Shown here in pieces: positions 1-9,091 of a stretch of DNA of 64,000 bases; the stretch's first letter is position 1; every line of letters begins with the position of its first letter. The notes below the pieces were generated by a model. That model saw only the letters and a list, made by a program, of their open reading frames with translations, was not told the DNA's origin and ran no database searches. The DNA comes from Perkinsus olseni (taxonomy: Eukaryota > Perkinsozoa > Perkinsida > Perkinsidae). Made by a program: the position numbers and the translations under genes. The stretch spans positions 1 to 64,000 of the forward strand of contig JABANP010000246.1 in the NCBI GenBank assembly GCA_013115135.1, given 5' to 3'.

Positions 1-1299
1 AAAGAACTAGAAGAACAAGATGCACCACTGGTATCTAACAACTGCAAATGCCCGGAAGAACGATAGACCATCTCGTGAGCGCTGATTTACGCTACTTGTA
101 CGTGTGCGATAAAACAGACGTGGTCAAATATACTGAGTGGATGCAGCAATCTCACGAGAAAACTCAACCGCCACTAGCCTAACATTGGCTCCTTTGGCAG
201 CTGAATCGTCGCTCTATTATCGAAGGGCTCACCTCAACCCCTTCGTAAGGGCTCGAGTTAGAAGCTCGAAGTTCTTGTCGATTATTTCAGAGCTGCTCGA
301 GGTGCCGTCCTCCTTCTGCAGCAGCGTGAAAGTAGTGCATCCCATATCTTGAAAGACCGCGCCGCCCCAGAGTATCTTGCGCACAGCAAAGATTAAGAAA
401 GATCCTCAGCGGCGACTTGAGGCTAACCTCCGCGCCAAATTGACACCCTCCTTTTCCATCGTATTCAATCGACCTCCACCCACGGGTTTTGATGTCTCCC
501 GATCGTCACTGTTGGTGTATTGCGCCATAAAAACTGAAGGCGATCAAAACTATTTCAACAGCGTTGAATCAACACCATGCCGAAATGCCGAAATGCCAAG
601 ATGCCGAAAAACGCAGCCGAGTCCGTTGCACCGACATAACCACCAAGAACAAAGCCGGCTCAGCCGAGGAAGCATAATGGCGCTGTGTGGGCGCACAACT
701 TCGCACTCTAAGAGTGTGAAGCTCAGCATTGTCGAGAGATCAGCATCATGTGGGCTGCATCCCGATCGGCTACACATGGCAAGTCTCACCCATTCTATCA
801 AGATAATTCCAGGCGAGACTAGCTCGCCCCATAATCGTCAGCTACCAGTCCCCTTCGAAACTCACAGGAGTTGGAGTGTCCAAAACAGTGCTTCTGCAGA
901 GTGCTCCTCGAAGGCCAAATTGCGGAAGATGCTGAAGGACGATGAGAGGTGCGCGCAATCCGATAAACAAAGAAGCCTTTTGATAAAGGCAACCTCATGA
1001 TCACGTTACATTGATGCATAGAGGCTCACTAGCACCGAGCACGTCGGTGAGAGTCCTAACTGAGCTGCGGTAGTGCTCCTGAAAACGCGGGAGTGTGGTA
1101 GCGGGAGGGGTCATTACAGGCAAGCCGCTTAAGGAGAAGTAAGATTTCCTGAGATTGCAAGATACTCCTCCCCATCATACCACACCAACGCGCACTCGCA
1201 ACAATCCCGCCCAGGATTGACGACACCTTTAACACAAGAACTGCCTCTAACAGAAGCGTATCTTTTTGACGTGTTGGTAAACGTTTCAAGGAAGGTCGA
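1..1299. other. Unassigned sequence left of MAK21
   Basis: Both strands carry open frames of 60-200 codons here (for example plus 377-1000), but none shows a recognisable motif, signal peptide or conserved domain. About 1145-1175 contains a GCAAGATAC/AAGATTTCC stretch like the ATCTTGC introns seen elsewhere, read on the minus strand. It may be 3' flank of MAK21 or part of a neighbouring gene. I assign nothing. Confidence 0.3.
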
Positions 1300-4200
1300 T
1301 CACCGGCGACCTCTCTTGCTGTCCGCAGCGATAAGGTCGGCAACTTCATCGGCCGACACGAACGTCCCACCGGCCATGAGCTCGCGGAGACGCTTACGGG
1401 GGTTCTTCGACTTCGACACCTCAACCTGTTCAGCGGCACCATAAAATTCTGTAAATGCCGAAATTTTCTGAAAAATGTGCAAATTTTCCCGTTCAAAAGA
1501 GAACGGTATGTAGATTTTCATGTGCGTACCTTCTCCTCTTCTTCTTCGTCGTCCTCCTCCTCTTGTTCGGAACCAAGGCCATCCATCGCAGCGAAGGCGT
1601 CGGCATCATCTTCATCTGAGCACAAATAAGTGCAACACGAGTGCTAAATTACACATCCAATAGAAGTCGTTCATTTCCGGTCGAAAATACTTTTCCAGGA
1701 CAAAAATTTTCCATACTGAAAATAATATTTCGCACTAGGATAATAGGCACTCCCCCATATGAACTTCCGACAGGCAGTTCGGGTTCGAGAACGTTGCCAC
1801 CAAGGAAATCTTCCACCCCGCTTTCGTGGCTTTTCCAAGACTTCCTCGAAGGTGATCGATACACTCAAGTCACCATGAGGACGCGAACCAAATTCCCGCC
1901 GCGCTATTGATACCTTCATCAGCGTCAAAGTCGCCCATGTCCTCCTCATCACCGCTCTCCTCCTCCTCGGCAAGAGCAGCAGCCAAGGCCTCATCCTCCG
2001 ACTCTTCCTCCTCTGAAAAGCACAAAAGTGATAAACAAAAATCGCTTCGCTCCGCCAAGATACCCTCGGGCATATCTTCCCCAAGTTCCTCATTAGCAGC
2101 ATTCTCGAAGAACTCTTCCTCCTCCTCTTCGCCTTCATCTTCAACTCCCACGTAATCTTCCCTGTTCTTTTCGCTCGCCCTCTTACGCTCCTCCCGCAGA
2201 GCCACGACCACTGGATCGTTATAATACCTGTATTCCCCACAAATGCCCAATCATGACCGCGCGCCACGAAATTCCTTCCGAACTCAAACTAGCTTCTACA
2301 ATTCTGAGTATGGAGAACGCTGAATGACCGCGCGCCACGAAATTCCTCCTAATCCCCAACAGGCTCTACAATTCTGAGCATAAAGAGCCCTGAATGACCG
2401 CGCGCCACGAAATTCTCTCAGAACCACAACATGGCTCAACAGCTCAGAAGATGCAGAGCTCTAAATGACCGCGCGCCACAAAATTACCCAACTTACCGCA
2501 GCACACAGGGTAAGGCGACCTGTCCCTCCTCCTCGTTCTGATCTTCCACATTGATGCACAGCGCGGCCAGGGCCTTCGGGAAGGCGTTCAGCTCGATCGT
2601 CTCCCTCGCCGTTTTCTTGATGCCAGTCTTGTCCGCTACTGCCGGGCAATAGTGATGCTCCATCGGAAGCGACTCCCAAACACACTTAGAGCCATCGAGG
2701 GCTGCACTGTGACTGAGGAAAAGCAAGATTTGGCAAGATAGCAAGATCACTCCAACCTTACCCAGGATCTCTTTCCAAGGGATCATACTTCTTCTCTCCT
2801 TCTTTTGCCTCCCAGCTCACCAACTTGCGCAACTCCTCGGAACCCTCGGCAGCCAAATCCAACGCCCGCTCGGCCACGGCGGACATGCCCGGCTCGACTG
2901 TCATGGAGGCTGAAAATAAAGATACTTCGTCTTCAATCAGATATCATCCTTTTTCTTTGCAACATGCAAGTGCCCAGGCGAGAACGGCGGTCGAGCTATA
3001 GAAGTCCTGAGCCACTAATTGCGCGCTGTCTCGGGCCTCAGCTGATGCTGCCAGTGGCAGCCTGCCACCACCTAGCCTAGTGGCCTCATTTTTGCACATA
3101 CCACTCCTTTCGTCACATTCTGTGCAACAAGTTTCTCCTCGCACTACGAAAATTCCTTTCACATTGAAGATAAAAATACCATTCACCCTCGCGCGCCACG
3201 ATATTACCCAATTGCAGCAGCCTTCTCGAAGTGGCAGCGGCCATGATAGGCGTAGTGGACTTCGCAGTCATCAACTCCCAAACCATCTGCAGCAGCGGAA
3301 TGTAGTTCGCCGCTGACTGTGATTCCAGGGAATGGACGTGATGATAAATGGCTCTCCAACACCTACAAAAATGCAATAAAAAAATCGCTTCGCTCCGCCG
3401 TTCATTGTCACTCACCGAGACTCCAACTCGGCCTCCTCCTCACTCAGATTGCTGCCTCTCGTCTGAGCTCTGGTTATCTGACCCCGCAAAAAAAATTTTG
3501 CCCTCGAAAAACACAAAATTTTCCATTTCTAGAGTAAAAAAAGATACCGGACATTGGCAAAGAAATCGATATGTACAAACTAAAATCCTCCCATACCAAA
3601 TTTTCCGCAAATTCTCTCATTTTGTCTCATAGGAAAAAGAAAATTACGGAAGAAATTTTGCGTAAAATTGATGTGCCCTTCTCCACTCACCTCGATAAGT
3701 AGCATAACCGCAGCGTTCCTAGCAGCCGGGGGAACCTCCGCCGATCTGCTGTAGGACAAGCGGAGGATAGCGTTCATGGCATCTTCCGAAAGACGAGCTT
3801 CAACCAAAGATTCGTTGGCAACGGTGAAGGCCTACGGTAAGATATGATCTTCACGCGAAGCATCAGCATCAAAACCGAAGCCATACTTGATACCCAATTT
3901 TCACCAATTTCCAAGACACCCACGAGGCGCAGCTCAAAGATTCCCCGAATTCGATCAACACCTACCTTATGCATGCCACTCAAGCATAACCTAATGATAC
4001 GTAGTCGCTGTTGGACATCCTCCTGGTTCGGACCATCGGCCTTCTTCTTTCGCTTGTGAATGCGGCTTCCACGATGAGCCGGTCGCACCTGAGGTCCCCG
4101 GTTCAATCCCCAGCGAGTGCATTTTACTTTACTACCGCCTTGCTTGGCCCCTGCATCTCATTCGATAGCATCTTTTCCAGCAGCTTGGCGAAGGTCTCAG

Positions 4201-6972
4201 CAATAAGTACAGCAACATCACCTAACCATCACCATCAAATCCCATGGTCAACCTAAGATTCCCAAAGATACCATCTTCAGTGTGAGTCAGCCTCATCGAG
4301 CACAAGAATGCACATCCGCGGTAGAGGTTACTCATAGCTCGACGGTCGTCCTGGACAGGGCCTGAAAATGACAAACAAAACTCGCTTCGCTCCGCCGATA
4401 ATCCATCCCCCTCACGAACAAACACAGGCGTCGACCATCAAGGTTACACCACCAAAAAGATACTTCACAATTATGAACAACATATTCGACGACCTCAACA
4501 GCCAAGGATATCAGAGAATTGCTCCCCACGACTTTCACGCGCTGAATAAGTATCTTTAAGCTACCCAACCATCCCGTGAAATCCATGAGCCGACCTAAGA
4601 TACCAATTTATTACCTTTCTCGATAAGTTGCTGGATGACCTCTTCGGCAACATCCGTCTTCAACCTTGGCTGCTCTTTGAGTAACTTGTGTAACAATCTA
4701 AAGTTGATGAGAAATCAATCAGACGACAATCAGCCGCCCATCCAATCTCAGGAGTTCCCGGAAATTTGGTATCTTAGGTTCACCCTAGTATCGAACATAA
4801 TTAAAGATACGCTGCTCTAACGCAGCCGGAAGAGTCCGGTATCCCAAACACTACCAAAGCGACGAATAATTTTCCGGTATCAGCGATCCCGCGTTACGAG
4901 TATCTTTGTTCTCCGTGAATCGCTCTGATCAACCTCGGATACTCACCTCTCCGCTTCGGTAGAATCCTTAGTCGTCAGACCCGATACCAGCATCGCCCGT
5001 AACGCCGATTCTTGCTCACGACGAGCGTGGAGAAGCTGCAAGAGGAAGCAAGATTGGCAAGATTTAGTTCGAACCTTATTTCAACGAGAAGACCAATCCA
5101 AATAGGCAGACCGAATAGGGGTATCAAGAGAAGCGTACCATACTCGAAATGAAAGAAGAATCCAAGGTTGAAGACGGTCAAACACGAATAAAAAGATACC
5201 GCGAGGGCTAAACCACCGTCAGTTCCCGGTGACCATACTACTGTCAACTTACCAGCATCATGGCACATCGCAAAAAAAAAACGAGACTGATTCGCACAGT
5301 CTCAAGAATCTTGGCAACCTCACAGTACGTCGCAAAATAAAAGATACCAATAGTAACTCACACAGTCAAAAAATATTTCCCCTACATACCACATTTCCCC
5401 CTCCTCACACATGCTCTACTAAATACCCCAACCTCCACCCTAGTCACAAACACCAAAAATACGCTCCCTATTACATCATGAGCCACCCCCAGGCACTTCT
5501 TTCTCAAATGCTGCTGCGACCCATCCGCACTTCCCGCCACGACAATCTCGCGATGGAGCACTTGCACGAAGGCCGCCACCACCAGCTGCAGCTCAGATTC
5601 GAAGTACGCCCGAACCAGGACGAGACGACGATCATGCGGTTTGGACGGGAGATTTAGTAGCTCGCTCCTTTGCTGGGACCTGCGTTGAGAAACAGCAAGA
5701 TTGCAAGATTGTGGATCTAGCCACTATTACGACAGGAATTTCGAGGCGAGCAGTGATCTTGAAAACTAAAATCATCAGAAGAACATAAATTATACCTCGA
5801 TAAAAATACATTGCTTATCACAGAGCAGATTGCAAGTCCGGATCGATGCCATGCTTCGCCCGTTCTGCACGACTCAAAAACCCAACCCGTTGCGAGTCTT
5901 TTACCCGCTCTCTCACAACTCTTCCGAAAAGAAACCCCTCTCAACCAGCAGAAAAATACCATCCTTCAGCCCAGCCCATTATTACCAACTTTTCAGTTTC
6001 CGATCTTTCGGCAAGAACTCGGTCAACAAGAGCTCCTTGACGGCGTCAACTCCCACCTGAACTTCCCTCGCCGCCTTTTTGCTGCACATCGCCAACAATG
6101 CTTTCAATTGCGGAAGAGCAAGCACCGGGCAAAACTGTGACATGGTCACCAGCGCCGTCACTCTGTCCGAGAGAGTGCCAACTTTGACCGTCTTCCTCAG
6201 CCAAGCTTGCTCGGAATCTTTTCGCATCAGCGATTCAAATCTTGCGACGGTCGAGTTGTAAAGTTCCTCAGCCTCCTTGTGAAGCTCCTCTAAGCTGCCG
6301 TTGGTTTCTTTACCCTTAGTAGGGCGTTTTTGAACTGCTATATTGAACCATTTGGAACCTGGCCGAAACCGTCACGCGCCGCGAAATTCCCGAAAATTAT
6401 ATACCGGCAAGTGACTTGATATCCGCTGGTTCGACCGTCTCAGTGTGGACTTCCAACTTGATATCTTCATGCTTCGGCTCTGAGTAAAGATTCTTTCCAG
6501 CGCGCACAGCGAAGGTTCCAGAGGTCAGCCCCGGTTGCTAGTAATAAAAGATACTCCTAGCCTAGGAGTCCTAGGTTCACCATAGCACATGACAGGTCAA
6601 CCTATGATTCGACGAAAAATCAAAAATGATATTTTCGATGTAAAAATGAGATAAAAATCGTACCATAACAATGGAAAATACAAAAAGTAAAAAAAGCTCA
6701 ATCTAATTTTTATCAAACATGAACGGCATCAATCTTTAAACCAATATCTCAGCATAATAACAGCATAACAATATAACAGCATAATAATATATAACATGAA
6801 CGAACATCTGAGCAAGTGAGCCGTTCGACCCTCAACTGCATCGCCCCGGGCTCCCAATATGTACTACTTGGTTGATGACTAGCAGCCTTCTCTTCACGTC
6901 GCCTTTCCTTGGCTTCTTCAGGCGGGAGGTTCGCCAACTGCTGCTTCTGTTGCCGACGCTTGGCTGCTCGCA
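1300..6972 (-). CDS. MAK21: MAK21/NOC1 (CEBPZ) ribosome-biogenesis factor, multi-exon
   Basis: Predicted nucleolar protein of the CBF/MAK21 family, which in yeast and humans works with NOC2 in maturation and export of pre-60S ribosomes. Recognition rests on several points in the right order. The N-terminal exon (about 5980-6334) reads LEELHKEAEELYNSTVARFE, then VGTLSDRVTALV and AVKELLLTEFLPKDRKL, the conserved NOC1 entry region. Next come helical repeat-like exons (about 3.0-5.6 kb), then EKKYDPLERDPG and SKCVWESL at 2.5-2.9 kb, matching the CBF domain motif YDP..RDP..W.L. RYYNDP follows, then a long acidic tail, ending in TFVSADEVADLIAAD and a basic stop. Exons I could join: 2762-2909, 2497-2712, 2064-2227, 1914-2012, 1530-1615, 1300-1425. 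Middle exons at 3-5.6 kb are visible but not fully phased. The start may be the ATG at 6972 (basic MRAAKRRQQKQ) or further upstream. Nearly every intron carries an introner-type sequence. Confidence 0.85.
2013..2063 (-). repeat. 51-nt introner of the CGGAGCGAAGCG type in MAK21
   Basis: On the minus strand the intron starts GTATCTTGGCGGAGCGAAG, continues T-rich and ends TGCTTTTCAG. It separates the GEDMPEG exon from the EEEESEDEAL exon. The same core recurs in introns at about 3377-3400 and 4370-4400 of this gene and elsewhere in the window. Confidence 0.75.
2228..2496 (-). repeat. 269-nt MAK21 intron made of four introner copies
   Basis: Donor GTAAGTTGGG (2487-2496 on minus), acceptor AATACAG before TATTATAAC. 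Joining the flanks gives the uninterrupted frame LPCVLR-YYNDPVVV. Inside lie four head-to-tail copies, period about 70 bp, of the element with core AATTTCGTGGCGCGCGGTCA (near 2255, 2325, 2395, 2465), each followed by a diverged tail containing GAGCTCT or CAGGGCTC. This looks like tandem amplification of one introner inside an intron. Confidence 0.8.
2713..2761 (-). repeat. 49-nt MAK21 intron with ATCTTGC repeats
   Basis: Minus strand: donor GTAAGGTTGGAG, three ATCTTGC-like units (TGATCTTGC, TATCTTGCC, AATCTTGCT), acceptor TTTTCCTCAG. It joins the RDPG exon to the exon containing LDGSKCVWESL. Similar ATCTTGC-rich intron ends occur near 5050, 5700 and 35460. Confidence 0.7.
4089..4127 (-). repeat. 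39-nt MAK21 intron made of an antisense tRNA T-arm
   Basis: Read on minus it is GTAAAATGCACTCGC, then GGGGATTGAACCGGGGACC and TCAG. Its complement on plus is GAGGTCCCCGGTTCAATCC, a textbook tRNA T-stem/T-loop (Pol III B box). It lies between two open stretches of MAK21 (exons around AKLLEKMLSNEMQ and HKRKKKADG). The exact phase across this junction is uncertain, so splicing is likely but not certain. Confidence 0.55.
6335..6404 (-). repeat. 70-nt introner in the 5' part of MAK21
   Basis: Minus strand: donor GTATATAATTTTCGGG, core GAATTTCGCGGCGCGTGACGG, acceptor TTCAATATAGCAG. The flanking exons read EPADIKSLA and then QKRPTKGKETNGS, so the intron interrupts the MAK21 N-terminal region. Confidence 0.65.
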
Positions 6973-6999
6973 TGGCAGGGTTGTCTGAATAACACCCCA

Positions 7000-7060
7000 A
7001 TGACCCCGGTTCGATCCCTCCACCAGCCATCTTATTCCGGACCAAAAACGAAAAAAAATC
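7000..7060 (+). repeat. T-arm (B-box) sequence upstream of MAK21
   Basis: Plus strand contains ATGACCCCGGTTCGATCCCTCC, a tRNA T-arm. On the minus strand the same stretch ends GGGGTGTTATTCAG just before the exon with the candidate MAK21 start codon. It resembles the antisense T-arm introns found at 4089, 31847 and 63289, but here no upstream coding exon confirms it. Confidence 0.4.
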
Positions 7061-7072
7061 GTACAATTCTGT

Positions 7073-9091
7073 CCGGGACGAAGCAACAATCGTCGGCCGT
7101 TTCTACCGCAGAACTTCCCTTGCAACCGGTGGTATCATCGACAACAGATTCGCCAGCGAAAAAATGAATCGACGAAAAAAGGCCAGAAAACCCCAAAAGA
7201 AGCCAATTTTCTGTAGGTCCATTTTAGCATAACTACGTAATTTCGTACGGGTATCTTAGGTTGATCAAAGGCAATAAAAAAAGAGGTGCCCTTCACCTGA
7301 ATGATGCTCCTACGGCAGCACCCGCAAGAGAACCAACTACACGGAAACGTGACACTCTCGGACGCGGTGTCATTGACAGTGAGTCGCCCATCCCCTTATT
7401 AACAGCGAACTTTTAACCTTTACCCGAGCTGCTTTAATTCAAAGCGTTGCAAATAAAGGTACGTGAATGATGTCATCATCAGTCGGACAATTTTCGTACA
7501 GTTTTTCACCAGGGACAAGGGCTGCTCTCGAATAGGATAGCGCGTCTCGATCGTTCCTCATTATTAGTGAACCATACTCCTTATCGCCGTTAGAGCTATT
7601 ACAGACGGTTACAAGTTGAGTTGAAATATGCTATCATAATCTGGTTTTTGTACAAGTATCCTAGGTTGATCATAGTTCGTGACGAAAGATATGCCCTTTA
7701 ATCTAACCGCAACCCCCGCCATCATCATATTCACTTCATAATTCTTCACCACCCTCAGCGTGTATCTTGGCGATTGAAAATTAGAGCATGCCAATGCTGG
7801 TCGTAGACTGTCATCAGTTCAATATTTCGCGTGAAATTGTTCAGCAAAGACGATTGCGGCTCTCGAGTATTTCCGTATATATCATACCTTTATTATCTTC
7901 TATTGTACGAGTATCCTAGGTTGATCATAGTTCATAACGGAAGATATGCCTTTCGATACCAATTGCACCTCCCCTCACTATTGTCTCTACGATCGGCTAA
8001 GAATTGAGTCAAAATATATCAAAATCATTATCTAATTTTGATGAGTATCTTAGGTTGATCATAGTACGTGACAAAAGATATGCCCTCGAATCGAACCGCA
8101 ACCCCCTCGTTATTACTCCATCTTCCTTTACCACCCTTCGCGTTCATCTTGGCGGTTTTGAACTTCGGTTTGACTGGGCCAGCTCCTTTCGGTTTGCCCT
8201 TGGCGGCCGACGACGAGCTCTTCTTACTGCCGCCAACTACCATTCAAGAGACTATTGACAGTGTACAACTGAGAATCTTAAGCTTCATTATGGTCATATA
8301 CAGTGAGAAAAGATACGCTCAAATTTCTAGGCGACAGGAACTTCAACGATCATAACACCATCTCCCTGTTCGATGAAGTATTTCTGGATTTGATTTTCGC
8401 ACGAAATGCGTTTCCAGAATCGATTTTGATTATGAGAATTGGCCCATTGAACGACCCACGTGACCTCGTTTGATTGGTGGACGAAAATGGGCAACACGCG
8501 TCGCTTCGCTCCGCTAGAAAATCATTTTCAATCCTTCGCTCCGCTGTCAAGAACTGATCCGCGTCTCCGCCGATTGATTTGAAGTCGCTCCTAGCTCGAC
8601 ACACACAGAAAGATTCGCTAACTCGAATATCGGGGATTCATCGACCGCTCTTAGCTTGTTTTTCAAATGCAAAATTCAAAAGATTCTCCACAAGTCTGCA
8701 ATTTGCCAGCTTCGACCAAAGATACGGCTGACGGAGATGTCATCAATATCATGACGTTCAACACGTGGTTAATACCGGTAGTAAATGGGGATAATTTTTT
8801 TTAATTTTTCGGGAAACATGCAGATCGAATCGTAAATTTTTCGGAAAAAGAGGATTTTTTTTTCGAAAATACAGAAACAAGCACAAAATAGAACCAAGTC
8901 TGATAAGAAGTTCACAAAGTAATTATTACCGATTCTTTTTGTAATTTAATAGTACATCTCAGATTTTTGAAACAGCTAAAATATTGCTTTCCCGTGTATC
9001 AAGAAATTTCGAAGGCGCCACTTTTCCGTGAATTAAGCCATTCGAATGGTGTCACTCTTTCGCGTCTATTGCGGCGTTTGGTTCGTCTCAG
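7073..9091. other. Mostly non-coding, with a three-copy 40-bp repeat
   Basis: No gene is assigned with confidence. Copies of a repeat, GTATCYTAGGTTGATCATAG followed about 13 bp later by GATATGCC, lie at 7655-7695, 7910-7950 and 8044-8084, with a partial copy near 7248. A Lys/Gly/Ser-rich minus-strand frame at 8100-8243 (start MVVGGSKKSSSSAAKGKPKG) could be the first exon of a small basic protein. About 8770-8960 is AT-rich with T-runs and looks non-coding. Confidence 0.4.
8100..8243 (-). CDS. Possible first exon of a small basic protein
   Basis: An ATG-started minus-strand frame codes for a Lys/Gly/Ser-rich peptide with KKSSSSAAKGKPKGA and AKGGKGRWSNNE before running into a copy of the 40-bp repeat at 8044-8084. 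Such composition fits a ribosomal or nucleic-acid-binding N-terminal tail. A frame near 7310-7390 reading RVSRFRVVGSLAGAAV could be a later exon. I considered eS25 but key residues of that family are not convincing. Treat as unidentified. Confidence 0.2.

Noticed and set aside
377..1000. 207-codon plus-strand open frame as a gene
   Set aside because: No domain, signal or neighbour support, and the opposite strand is also open over much of it.
2250..2500. CRISPR-like array from regularly spaced repeats
   Set aside because: Four units at 70-bp period lie inside a eukaryotic intron of MAK21, the intervening parts are related rather than unique spacers, and the core matches dispersed introners.
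1300..6300. Importin-beta/karyopherin, from helical repeats and acidic loop
   Set aside because: The YDP..RDP and W.L motifs, the RYY motif before the acidic tail and the FVSADE C-terminus fit MAK21/NOC1 much better.
7300..8243. Ribosomal protein eS25
   Set aside because: A basic N-terminal tail and a GSLAGAAV stretch are suggestive, but the conserved GSLAR and C-terminal motifs are missing.
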